Shown here one piece after another: positions 15,929-23,780 of a stretch of DNA of 64,000 nucleotides. The notes below the pieces were generated by a model, which worked only from the letters and a program-made list of their open reading frames with translations, ran no database searches and had not been told where the DNA came from. A program made the translations under genes and the position numbers. Position 1 is the stretch's first letter. Every line of letters starts with the position of its first letter. This stretch comes from Verrucomicrobium sp. GAS474 (GTDB taxonomy: Bacteria; Verrucomicrobiota; Verrucomicrobiia; Methylacidiphilales; GAS474), in NCBI RefSeq assembly GCF_900105685.1, contig NZ_LT629781.1, positions 3,646,611-3,710,610 of the forward strand, given 5' to 3'.

Positions 15929-16729
15929 ATGACCGAGCCGCTCGAAACTCCCCAGCCCCTCCCGCCTTCCGCGCCGAAGGAAAAAGCGAAGGGGCTCTTC
16001 GGCTGGATCGTCGCCCTCGGCATCATGGCCTTGAAGTACGGCTTCCTCGTCTTGAAGTCGCTCAAGACGAGCCTCTCGATGCTCCTCATGATCTGGGTCT
16101 ACTCGTGGCTCTACGGATGGCGCTTCGCGGCGGGCTTCGTCGGCCTCCTCTTCGTCCACGAGATGGGCCATGTCGTCGCCGCGAAGTGGCTCGGGCTGCC
16201 CGTCAGCGCCCCCCTCTTCATTCCCTTCGTCGGCGCCTCGATCACGATGAAGGAACATCCCCGGGACGCCTGGACCGAGGCGCTGATGGCCTACGGCGGG
16301 CCGCTGGCGGGCGCGCTCGGCTCGTGGATCGGCTGGGCCGTCGCCCTCTGGCTCGACCTTCCCTGGCTGATGGCCGTCGCCTCGGCGAGCTTCATCCTCA
16401 ACCTCTTCAACCTTATCCCCGTCCCGCCGCTCGACGGCGGGCGGATCTGCGCCGCCGTCTCCCCGTGGTTCTGGTTCGTCGGCCTGCTCCTCCTCGGCGG
16501 GGCGGTCTTCTACTTCCACTCCTGGGGGGCGATCTTCATCGTCCTTCTCGTTCTCTTCTACGCCGTCCCCCGGGTGAAGAAGACGTTCCTCGAACGGGGA
16601 ACCCCGGAAATGGTGGCGTACTACGCGACCCATCCGGGGAAGCGGGTGGCCATGGCTTTGCTTTATCTGGGGCTGATTGCGCTGCTCCTCTTCGGGTATT
16701 GGGATTCCGACATGCGGCTGGGGCAATGA
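15929..16729 (+). CDS. M50 (site-2 protease-like) membrane metalloprotease
   Basis: A 266-residue multi-pass membrane protein. The zinc-binding HEMGH lies in a membrane segment (VGLLFVHEMGHVVAAKWLGL) and the second motif NLIPVPPLDGGR, carrying the third ligand Asp, lies about 90 residues later, exactly as in the FtsH-independent M50 rhomboid-like site-2 proteases. No PDZ domain is present, so this is the short form. The ATG at 15929 is 7 nt after a -10-like TAACCT (15916-15921), but a matching -35 is not clear. The substrate is unknown; such proteases cleave anti-sigma factors or clear membrane peptides. Confidence 0.85.
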   Translation: MTEPLETPQPLPPSAPKEKAKGLFGWIVALGIMALKYGFLVLKSLKTSLSMLLMIWVYSWLYGWRFAAGFVGLLFVHEMGHVVAAKWLGLPVSAPLFIPFVGASITMKEHPRDAWTEALMAYGGPLAGALGSWIGWAVALWLDLPWLMAVASASFILNLFNLIPVPPLDGGRICAAVSPWFWFVGLLLLGGAVFYFHSWGAIFIVLLVLFYAVPRVKKTFLERGTPEMVAYYATHPGKRVAMALLYLGLIALLLFGYWDSDMRLGQ

Positions 16730-16739
16730 ACTTCAGGAT

Positions 16740-17008
16740 GATCCCGGAGGGATCAAAGCCGGTAGCCGGTGGTTGAGCGGAGCGACACCACCGGTACGAC
16801 GCAAATGGAATCGCGCTCCGCCCGCAGGCTCTCTTTCCGGAAAGGCCAAGCCGGAGCGCACTTGCAAGCGGAGCGGCAAGGAGATCGCCCTGGTCGGAAT
16901 CATGAAAAGGCCCTCTTCTTTCCAGGGCGATTTTCCGACCTGGTGCAAACCGGTGGTGTCGGCTCTTGGCCTCAACCACCGGCTACCGGCTTTGACCCCT
17001 TCGGGGTC
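16740..17008 (+). repeat. Inverted-repeat element, family A, copy 1
   Basis: A 269-bp element between convergent genes. Both ends carry the same two hairpins in inverted orientation: GATCCC-GGA-GGGATC (16740-16754) and GACCCC-TTC-GGGGTC (16994-17008), and inside them CCGGTGGT...ACCACCGG (16766-16794 and about 16950-16982). The outer 25 nt after the first hairpin are identical at the two ends once inverted. The interior (about 16800-16945) has another nested stem (TCGCCCTGG with CCAGGGCGA) and no coding potential. A second copy with a different interior is at 39316-39546. MITE-like or REP-like, not assigned to a known family. Confidence 0.85.
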
Positions 17009-17050
17009 AAGGAAACACGGGCTGACCGGCTATCTTAAACCAAACCGCCC

Positions 17051-18016
17051 CTACCGGCTCCACTCCAGCATCCGCTCCAGCGAAGGGAGCGCCTTGCGGG
17101 CCACCTCGGGGTCGAGGACGATCTCGGGGTTGCCGGTCTCCAGGGAGGCGGCGAGCTTTTCCAGCGTGATCTGCTTCATGAAGCGGCAGTCGGCGCAGGC
17201 GCAGAGGTCGGTCGGGGCGGGGATGAATTCCTTGTGGGGAAGTTCCCGGCGGAGGCGCTCCAGCATCCCCGATTCGGTCGCGATGATGAAGGCGGGGGCG
17301 GCGCTGTCGCGGCAGTAGTGGACCATCTTCTCGGTCGAGCAGACCTCGTCGGCCAGGAGGCGGACGGGGCGGGTGCACTCGGGATGGGCGACGATGGGGG
17401 CGTCGGGATGGGCAGCGCGGATCTTCGTGAGGCTGGCGTGGGTGAACTCGACGTGGAGGTAGCAGTTCCCGTCCCAGTAGCGCATCGGGCGGCCCGTCTT
17501 CTCGTGGACCCACTCGCCGAGGTTGCGGTCGGGGGCGAAGAGGATTTCCCGGTCGGCGGGGATCCGGTTGACGATGTTCACCGCGTTGCCCGAGGTGCAG
17601 ATCACGTCGCTGAGGGCCTTCACGCCCGCCGTGCAGTTGATGTAGGAGACGACGTAGAGTTCGCGCCCGTCGGCGGCCTTGTTCGCAGCCAGGTAGGCGG
17701 CGAGCTTGTCGGCGGGGCACGAGTCGGCCAGGGAGCATCCGGCGTCGAGGTCGGGGATGATGACCCGCTTCGAGGGGTTCACGATCTTCGCGGTCTCGGC
17801 CATGAAGTGGACGCCGCAGAAGACGATCCAGTCGGCATCGGTCTCCTGGGCCTTGTAGGAGAGGCCGAGGGAATCGCCGACGAAATCGGCGACGTCCTGG
17901 ATCTCCCCCACCTGGTAGTTGTGGGCGAGGAGGACGGCGTTCTTCTCCTTCTTGAGTCGCAAGATCCGTTCCTGGAGCGGGGAGAAGGTACGGGGGGGAG
18001 AAGCAAGCAGGGCCAT
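17051..18016 (-). CDS. nadA: Quinolinate synthase
   Basis: Condenses iminoaspartate with dihydroxyacetone phosphate to quinolinate, the precursor of NAD. The 321-residue protein has the three Cys that hold the [4Fe-4S] cluster in the standard places: YINCTAGVKALSD, AHPECTRPVRLLAD and DLCACADCRFMK. The N-terminal LLAHNYQVGEIQDVADFVGDS and the central VICTSGNAVNIV are also characteristic. The ATG at 18016 follows a -10-like box by 5 nt. lspA lies 29 bp upstream on the same strand; nadB is not in the window. Confidence 0.96.
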   Translation of the reverse strand: MALLASPPRTFSPLQERILRLKKEKNAVLLAHNYQVGEIQDVADFVGDSLGLSYKAQETDADWIVFCGVHFMAETAKIVNPSKRVIIPDLDAGCSLADSCPADKLAAYLAANKAADGRELYVVSYINCTAGVKALSDVICTSGNAVNIVNRIPADREILFAPDRNLGEWVHEKTGRPMRYWDGNCYLHVEFTHASLTKIRAAHPDAPIVAHPECTRPVRLLADEVCSTEKMVHYCRDSAAPAFIIATESGMLERLRRELPHKEFIPAPTDLCACADCRFMKQITLEKLAASLETGNPEIVLDPEVARKALPSLERMLEWSR

Positions 18017-18021
18017 AAAGA

Positions 18022-18049
18022 AATCTACTATCGCGGGGGCGTCGATCAA
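18022..18049 (-). promoter_or_regulatory. Putative nadA promoter, leaderless
   Basis: Minus strand: -35 TTGATC (18044-18049), 16 bp, -10 TAGATT (18022-18027), 5 nt to the ATG at 18016. The -35 overlaps the last codon of lspA, so nadA can be expressed apart from ileS-lspA. Confidence 0.45.
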
Positions 18050-18543
18050 CTTTTCTTTGCCGGAGGACGGACGGGCGGGAAGAGGGCCTGGAAGACGAGG
18101 ATCCCTGCGCCGACGGTGATGCAGCTGTCGGCGACGTTGAAGGTCGGCCAGTGGTGGACCCCCGCATGGACGTCGATGAAGTCGACGACGGCCCCGTGCC
18201 GGACCCGGTCGACCAGGTTCCCGAAGGCCCCGGCCAGCAGGAGGGCGAAGAGGAGGTTCGTCTCCCGGGGCCGCCAGTCGATCTTCCGGGCGTAGAAGAG
18301 GCCGACGGCGATGAAGAGGCCGACGATGGCGAGGAGCCACCCGTTGTTCCCCCGGAAGAGGCTGAAGGCGATCCCGGTATTCCAAGCCAGCGTGAGGTTG
18401 AGCCAATCGGGGATCACCTCGCGGTCCCGCACGACGAAGTTCGCCAACGCCCACGCCTTCGTCGCCTGATCGAGGGCGAGGAGGAGGAGCGCCGCGACGT
18501 AGAAGAGCGGACGGGGGGAGGTGCGGGCGGGCTCCGGAGTCAT
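18046..18543 (-). CDS. lspA: Lipoprotein signal peptidase (signal peptidase II)
   Basis: An inner-membrane aspartyl protease that removes signal peptides from diacylglyceryl-modified prolipoproteins. 165 residues, four membrane helices, with the family motifs LDQATKAW, NTGIAFSLF, LLAGAFGNLVDRVRHGAVVDFIDVH and WPTFNVADS; the two catalytic Asp are in GNLVDR and NVADS. The ATG at 18543 lies 11 bp after the ileS stop. The ileS-lspA order is the same as in many bacteria. At least one potential substrate, the lipoprotein at 11.7 kb, is in the window. Confidence 0.95.
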   Translation of the reverse strand: MTPEPARTSPRPLFYVAALLLLALDQATKAWALANFVVRDREVIPDWLNLTLAWNTGIAFSLFRGNNGWLLAIVGLFIAVGLFYARKIDWRPRETNLLFALLLAGAFGNLVDRVRHGAVVDFIDVHAGVHHWPTFNVADSCITVGAGILVFQALFPPVRPPAKKS

Positions 18544-18554
18544 GGGGGCGAGGT

Positions 18555-21272
18555 TTAGGAGACCGCCTTCGCGCACCGGGCGCAGAGGGCGGGATGGGCC
18601 GGATCGGCGCCCAGGGTCTCGTCGTATTTCCAGCAGCGGAGGCATTTCTCCCCCTCGGCGCGGGTGACCTCGGCGGCGACCTCGCCGCCCGTCTTCAACT
18701 TCAGGCGGGAGACGATGAAGACGAGCTTCAGCAGCTCGGCATCGCTTTCGGCGACATCGGGGGCGGTGAGGGCGACCTCGGCCTCGAGGCTCTTCCCGAT
18801 GGTCTTCGCCTGACGGGCCTTTTCGAGCGACTCGTTGACGGCGGTGCGGAGGGTCAGGATCCGTTCCCAGCGGGCGACGAAGGCGGGATCGGCGGGCGTC
18901 CCCGCCTCGGGGAGCGGCTGGAGATGGATCGACTCCGACGAGCCGAGGAAGCACCACGCCTCCTCCGCGGTGTAGGAAACGATGGGGGCGAGGAGCTTCA
19001 GCAGCGCCTCGACGATCCGGCGCATCGCGGTCTGCGACGAGCGGCGGGAAGCCCACTTTTCCCCGTCGCAATACATCCGGTCCTTGAGGACGTCGACGTA
19101 GAAGGCCGAGACCTCGACGGAGCAGAAGCGGTTGACGATGTGGTAGACCTGATGGAACTCGTAGGCCTCGTAGGCTTCGCGGGCCTTCACGATCACCTCG
19201 TCGAGGCGGGCGAGGAGGTAGCGGTCGACCTCGGTGAGGTCGGCGTCGGCGACGGCGTCCTGCGCGGGGTCGAATCCGGCGAGGTTCCCGAGGAGGATCC
19301 GGATCGTGTTCCGCATCGTCCGGTAGGTATCGGCCACGCGGGTGAAGATCTCCTTGGAGAAGGGAACGTCGTTCCGGTAGTCCTCGCTGGATACCCAGAG
19401 GCGGAGGATGTCGGCGCCGTACTCGTTGACGTAGTCGATCATCCCCTTCGCGCCGCTCGACTTCGAGAGCTTCTTCCCGTCGACGTCGACGACGAAGCCG
19501 TTCGTGAGGACCCGCTTGTAGGGAGGGACGCCGTTCGTGGCGACGGAGAGGAGGAGCGACGACTGGAACCAGCCGCGATGCTGGTCGCTTCCCTCAAGGT
19601 AGAGGTCGGCGGGGAAGGCGAGTTCGGGACGCCGCTTCAGGACGGCGGCGTGGCTGCTCCCAGAATCGATCCAGACGTCGAGGGTGTCGGTCCCCTGCCG
19701 CAGTTCTGCCGGGTTTTCGAGGCCGAGTTCCCGGGCCAGGTCGGCGGCGGGGGTCTCGAACCACGCGTTGGTGCCGCGCGCCTCGGCGATGTCGGCGAAC
19801 TTGCGGATGAGGCCCGCGTCGAGGATCGGCTTTTCGTCCCGGTAGAAGACCGGGATCGGGACGCCCCAGGAACGCTGGCGGGAGATGCACCAGTCGGCGC
19901 GGCTCGCCACGGCTCCCTTGATCCGGTTGATGCCCCAGCCGGGGATCCACTCGACGTGGTCGAGGGCGTCGAGGGAGGCCTGGCGGAAGGCGTCGACCTT
20001 GATGAACCACTGCTTCACGGCGCGGAAGACGATGGGGGTCTTCGAGCGCCAGCAATGGGGATAATCGTGGGTGTACTCTTCCTCGCTCCACAGGTGGCCG
20101 CTCGCCTGGAGGAGGTCGCGGATGAGCGGGTTCGCCTTGAAGACGTAGACGCCGGTGAGTTCGGCGACCCCGGCCTCGGCGGTGAGGCAGCCCCGGTCGT
20201 CGACGGGGGCGAGGATGCCGAGGCCCTTGCTCTGGCCGAGCTGGTAGTCGTCCATGCCGTGCCCGGGGGCGATGTGGACGAGGCCGGTGCCGGCGTCGGC
20301 GGTGACGAAGTCGCCCGTGTGGACGGCGGAGACGCGGTCGAGGAAGGGATGGCGGTAGGTCGCCCCCTCGATCTCGGAGCCCTTGGCGAAGGCCTTCACC
20401 AGCGGCGTCCCGGCGAGGCGGGGAACCTTGGCGACGAGGGCGGCGGCGACGATGACGATCTCTCCCTCCACCTCGTGAGCCTCGTAGGCGAGGGTCGGCG
20501 AGGCGGCGACGGCGAGGTTCGCGGGGAGGGTCCACGGCGTCGTCGTCCAGATGACGAGGGAGGCGGTCTTGTTCGCGGAGAGGCCGAGCTTCGCCTTGCC
20601 CTCGTCGGTGAGGGGGAACTTCACCATCAGGGCGGGATCGGTGCGGGGGGCGTACTCGATCTCGGCCTCGGCGAGGGCGGTCTGGCAGCCGGTGCTCCAG
20701 TGGACGGGGCGGAGGCCCTCGTAGACGAGGCCCTTCTCGACCAGCGTGGCGAAGGTGCGGAGGATGTCGGCCTCGTAGCCGTGGTTCAGCGTGAGGTAGG
20801 GGTTCTCCCAATCGCCGAGGATGCCAAGGCGCTCGAACTGGCCGCGCTGGAGGGCGATGTACTTCCGGGCGTAGGCCTCGCTCGCCTGGCGGATGCTGAC
20901 GGGGTCCCGCTTCTCGGGCGGCAGCTCCTTCATCACCTTGAATTCGATGGGGAGGCCGTGGCAGTCCCAGCCGGGGACGTAGGGAACGCGGAACCCGGCC
21001 ATCGTCTTGTACTTGATGACGATGTCCTTCAGCGTCTTGTTGAGGGCGTGGCCCATGTGGGCGTCGCCGTTGGCGAAGGGGGGGCCGTCGTGGAGGATGA
21101 ATTTTCCCTTGGGCGCGTCCTTCTTCTGGATCCGGCCGTAGAGGTCGTCGGCCTTCCACTTCGCGAGGAAGCCGGGCTCCCGCTTCGGGAGGTCGGCCTT
21201 CATGGGGAAGTCGGTCTTCGGGAGGAGGACGGTTTCCTTGTAATTGGGAGGGGTCGCAGGCGTATCGCTCAT
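18555..21272 (-). CDS. ileS: Isoleucine--tRNA ligase
   Basis: A 905-residue class I synthetase. The HIGH motif appears as GDAHMGHALNK, the editing domain has TDRDVTDYVT-type equivalents including GHGMDDYQLG, the KMSKS loop as KKLSKSSGAKG, and the C-terminus a zinc finger CLRCW...CARC, typical of bacterial type 1 IleRS. The ATG at 21272 starts MSDTPATPPNYKETVLLPKT, a normal IleRS beginning, 5 bp after pheS. lspA follows 11 bp later. Confidence 0.97.
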   Translation of the reverse strand: MSDTPATPPNYKETVLLPKTDFPMKADLPKREPGFLAKWKADDLYGRIQKKDAPKGKFILHDGPPFANGDAHMGHALNKTLKDIVIKYKTMAGFRVPYVPGWDCHGLPIEFKVMKELPPEKRDPVSIRQASEAYARKYIALQRGQFERLGILGDWENPYLTLNHGYEADILRTFATLVEKGLVYEGLRPVHWSTGCQTALAEAEIEYAPRTDPALMVKFPLTDEGKAKLGLSANKTASLVIWTTTPWTLPANLAVAASPTLAYEAHEVEGEIVIVAAALVAKVPRLAGTPLVKAFAKGSEIEGATYRHPFLDRVSAVHTGDFVTADAGTGLVHIAPGHGMDDYQLGQSKGLGILAPVDDRGCLTAEAGVAELTGVYVFKANPLIRDLLQASGHLWSEEEYTHDYPHCWRSKTPIVFRAVKQWFIKVDAFRQASLDALDHVEWIPGWGINRIKGAVASRADWCISRQRSWGVPIPVFYRDEKPILDAGLIRKFADIAEARGTNAWFETPAADLARELGLENPAELRQGTDTLDVWIDSGSSHAAVLKRRPELAFPADLYLEGSDQHRGWFQSSLLLSVATNGVPPYKRVLTNGFVVDVDGKKLSKSSGAKGMIDYVNEYGADILRLWVSSEDYRNDVPFSKEIFTRVADTYRTMRNTIRILLGNLAGFDPAQDAVADADLTEVDRYLLARLDEVIVKAREAYEAYEFHQVYHIVNRFCSVEVSAFYVDVLKDRMYCDGEKWASRRSSQTAMRRIVEALLKLLAPIVSYTAEEAWCFLGSSESIHLQPLPEAGTPADPAFVARWERILTLRTAVNESLEKARQAKTIGKSLEAEVALTAPDVAESDAELLKLVFIVSRLKLKTGGEVAAEVTRAEGEKCLRCWKYDETLGADPAHPALCARCAKAVS

Positions 21273-21277
21273 GGGAA

Positions 21278-22357
21278 TCAAACTTTCGGGCTGAGCTGGC
21301 TGAGGAGGCGGACGTCGTTCTCCCCGAAGAGGCGGAGGTCGTTGACCTGATGGACCATCATGGCGATCCGCTCGATGCCGAAGCCGAAGGCGAAGCCGGT
21401 GTAACGCTCGGGATCGATCCCGGCGTTGGCGAGGACCTTCGGGTGGACCATGCCGCAGCCGCAGATCTCGAGCCACTCCCGGCCCTTCACCTGGTTGCCG
21501 GGGCGGGAGGCGTCGACCTCGAAGCTCGGCTCGGTGAAGGGGAAGAAGTGGGGGCGGAAACGGAACTTGAGGTCTTCGCCGAGGAGCTCGCGGAAGAAAA
21601 GTTCGAGAGTTCCCTTGAGGTCGGCGAGGGAGACCCCCTCGTCGACGACGAGGCCTTCCATCTGGTGGAAGGCGATGCCGTGGGTGGCGTCGATCTCGTC
21701 CCGGCGGTAGCAGCGGCCGGGGGCGACGATGCGGACGGGCGGCTGCTTCCCCGAGGCGGCGAGCTGCTCCAGGACGCGGATCTGGACGGGCGAGGTCTGG
21801 GTGCGGAGGAGGAGGCGTCCCTCCTTCGCGGCGCTCGCGTCGTCCTTCGAGAGGCCGTGCCTCAGCGCGCGGTCGGCGAGGTAGAAGGTGTCCCCCTCGT
21901 TGCGGGCGGGGTGGTCCTTCGGCGTGTTGAGGGCGTCGAAGTTGTAGTGCTCGGTCTCGATGTCGGGGCCGTCGGCGAGGGCGAAGCCGAGGCGGCGGAA
22001 GATCCCGATGGCGCGATCGCGCGCGGCGTAGATCGGATGGAGGCTGCCGACGGGGACGGGGCGGCCCGGGAGCGTGGCGTCGATCCCGGCGGTCTCGGCG
22101 GCGGCGGCGAAGGCGTTCTTCCTCTCCTCGAAGGCGGGGTTCACCGTCGCCTTGAATTCGTTGACGAGGCGGCCCAGGACGGGGCGGAGTTCCTTCGGCG
22201 CGGAGCCGACCTTCTCCATGACCGGCGCGATGAGGCCGTTCTTGGAGAAATACTTCAACCGGACCTCCTCGAGCGCCGCGGCGTCGGGGGCGGCGGCGAG
22301 GGCCGAAAGGATGTCGGAACGGAGGGCGTCGATCTGCTGGCGGATTTCGTTTTCCAC
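21278..22357 (-). CDS. pheS: Phenylalanine--tRNA ligase alpha subunit
   Basis: The catalytic alpha subunit (359 residues) of the heterotetrameric class II synthetase. An N-terminal coiled coil is followed by motif 1/2 regions (TEHYNFDALNTPKDHPAR; RIVAPGRCYRRDEIDATH; FHQMEGLVVD) and motif 3 GFAFGFGIERIAMM. No ATG fits; a GTG at 22357 (VENEIRQQIDAL) starts just ahead of the coiled coil. pheT is not adjacent: the next gene is ileS, so the beta subunit must be elsewhere, unlike the common pheST pair. Confidence 0.95.
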   Translation of the reverse strand: MENEIRQQIDALRSDILSALAAAPDAAALEEVRLKYFSKNGLIAPVMEKVGSAPKELRPVLGRLVNEFKATVNPAFEERKNAFAAAAETAGIDATLPGRPVPVGSLHPIYAARDRAIGIFRRLGFALADGPDIETEHYNFDALNTPKDHPARNEGDTFYLADRALRHGLSKDDASAAKEGRLLLRTQTSPVQIRVLEQLAASGKQPPVRIVAPGRCYRRDEIDATHGIAFHQMEGLVVDEGVSLADLKGTLELFFRELLGEDLKFRFRPHFFPFTEPSFEVDASRPGNQVKGREWLEICGCGMVHPKVLANAGIDPERYTGFAFGFGIERIAMMVHQVNDLRLFGENDVRLLSQLSPKV

Positions 22358-22386
22358 GGAAGGAGGGGGGTGAAAGGGGGGGAGTG

Positions 22387-23031
22387 TTAGGACGCCTCGG
22401 GCTGGGCCTGGACCTGCGCCGTCACGTCGGCGTCCCGGCGGGCGCTGAATTTCTGGAGGCGGGCGAGGAGTTCCTCGGCCCGGTCGATGCTGAGGAGGAG
22501 GGTGTAGCCCTTCGTCGTCGGGAGCCAGAGGACCGAGCGGCGGTCGGTGACCATGGCCCAGGCGAGGCCGCCCCGGCGGAGGAGGAAGAGCCCCGTGGTG
22601 TAGCCGGGCAGGCCAGCCCCGTAGAGGCGGAAGAGGAGGCCGCAATCGGGGTCGGAGGCGAGACTGACGATCCGGGCGCGGTCGATCCGGATCTCGGCGG
22701 CATCGATCTTCTTCGAGAAGATGTCGCCCCGGATGCGGAGTTCCCGGCCGATGACCTCGACCCGGAGCTGGCCGGTCCCGAAGCCGATCCAGGCGCAGAA
22801 GAGGGCGGCGGCGAAGAAGAGGAGGAAGCGGAGCTTCTCCAGGAGGAGGCCCGGGCCGGGCTGGGGAACGAAGAACCCGAGGGCGACGGCGACGAGGATC
22901 ACCCCGATCCCGAGGCAGACGGGCGTCACGTAGCCGGGTGCGGGGAGGACCGGGTAGATGTTTTCCGCCGGGATCGGGGCGCGGGAGCGTTTTTTCTTCG
23001 CTTTCTTGGCGGCGGAGGAGGAGGCACTCAT
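22387..23031 (-). CDS. Membrane protein resembling bacterial PH-domain proteins
   Basis: A 214-residue protein with a Lys-rich N-terminus (SAAKKAKKKRSR), two membrane helices (VTPVCLGIGVILVAVALGFF; LRFLLFFAAALFCAWIGFG) and a C-terminal beta-rich part (LRVEVIGRELRIRGDIFSKK, AEIRIDRARIVSL, WLPTTKGYTLLLSIDRAEEL) that resembles bacterial PH-like domains of small membrane proteins. Similarity is only at pattern level and the function is unknown. It lies between rplT and pheS, 29 bp before pheS, on the same strand. Confidence 0.6.
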   Translation of the reverse strand: MSASSSAAKKAKKKRSRAPIPAENIYPVLPAPGYVTPVCLGIGVILVAVALGFFVPQPGPGLLLEKLRFLLFFAAALFCAWIGFGTGQLRVEVIGRELRIRGDIFSKKIDAAEIRIDRARIVSLASDPDCGLLFRLYGAGLPGYTTGLFLLRRGGLAWAMVTDRRSVLWLPTTKGYTLLLSIDRAEELLARLQKFSARRDADVTAQVQAQPEAS

Positions 23032-23069
23032 GGATGGGTTGGAATCGGTAAAAACAAAAGAAACAAAAA

Positions 23070-23100
23070 GGGCGCGATTCGTTAAAATCGCGCCCTCTTT
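23070..23100 (-). terminator. Bidirectional Rho-independent terminator after rplT
   Basis: Ten-bp stem GGGCGCGATT/AATCGCGCCC with a 6-nt loop at 23070-23095. T runs follow on both strands (CTTTTTG on minus, TCTTTT on plus). On the minus strand it ends the rplT transcript about 75 bp after the stop. Confidence 0.85.
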
Positions 23101-23174
23101 TAAACAACCCCGGGCTCTTTGTCTCTTCCGAAGAAGAGAGGAGGCGGGACGTTCGGTCTAGCTGTCGTGCCGGA

Positions 23175-23531
23175 TCAGACCTTGGCGACCTTCACCGAGC
23201 CGATGACGGCGGCGAAGAGGGTCGGCTCCGTCATGGCCAGGTCGGAGAGGATCTTGCGATCGATCTCGATGGAGGCCTTCTTGAGGGCCTCGGCAAAGCG
23301 GCTGTAGGTGATCCCGTTGGCGCGGCAGGCCGCGTTGATACGGGTGAGCCAGAGGGCGCGGAAGTTCCGCTTCTTCTGCTTGCGATCCCGGTAAGACCAG
23401 TACATGGCCTTGTAGCGGGCATCCTTCGCGTAGCGGAACAGTTTGCTGCGGCGTCCGCGATAGCCCTTCGCGGCGGCGACGACGCGCTTGCGACGTTCGC
23501 GCGAAGCGGGAGCATTGGTGGTGCGTGCCAT
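23175..23531 (-). CDS. rplT: Ribosomal protein bL20
   Basis: The 118-residue large-subunit assembly protein, with ARTTNAPASRERRKRVVAAAKGYRGRRSKLFRYAK and the conserved WLTRINAACRANGITYSRF. AAAGGA lies six nt before the ATG. It normally follows rpmI directly; here a 2.4-kb stretch with a plus-strand chemoreceptor gene lies between them, so rplT must have its own promoter or leader. Confidence 0.97.
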   Translation of the reverse strand: MARTTNAPASRERRKRVVAAAKGYRGRRSKLFRYAKDARYKAMYWSYRDRKQKKRNFRALWLTRINAACRANGITYSRFAEALKKASIEIDRKILSDLAMTEPTLFAAVIGSVKVAKV

Positions 23532-23780
23532 GATCTATCCTTTATCTTAATTCAAATCTTTAGACTGCAAGTAACCCGCCTATCGGGCGGTCCCTATTCG
23601 ATGGGAAGGGTGATGATGCCGTTTTTCGCGTTTCTGTAAAGGGGATCTTTCCTTTTCCGCACGATTTTCCTGTACATCCGCCTCCGGACCCGCTCCGGGC
23701 CGCCTCTGTAGGTGAAAATCCTACGCCAAAACAGGAATCCCACCGATAGTAACGAGGTCGGTGATTCTGATAACCTAAAC
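23532..23780. other. Divergent intergenic region of rplT and the chemoreceptor
   Basis: About 250 bp between divergent genes, more AT-rich than the surroundings. It holds a GC hairpin (ACCCGCC-TAT-CGGGCGGT, about 23575-23592) ahead of rplT and, ahead of the chemoreceptor, GTAGG-TGAAAAT-CCTAC (about 23707-23723) and CACCGA...TCGGTG (about 23741-23763). These could be leader structures for either gene. A 62-codon open frame on the minus strand here is not convincing. Confidence 0.4.

Noticed and set aside
15916-15931. Full leaderless promoter for the M50 protease
   Set aside because: TAACCT is 7 nt before the ATG, but the only -35-like TTGATT is 20 bp away inside the terminator T run, so it was not annotated as a promoter.
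16769-17038. Short open frames within inverted-repeat element copy 1
   Set aside because: They translate the terminal repeats (e.g. NHRLPAL, PPATGFDP) and exist on both strands; no sign of coding selection, and copy 2 does not preserve them.
23690-23780. Cobalamin riboswitch upstream of the chemoreceptor
   Set aside because: Only a short GGTGAAAATCC resemblance; the rest of the core and the expected vitamin B12-related gene are missing.
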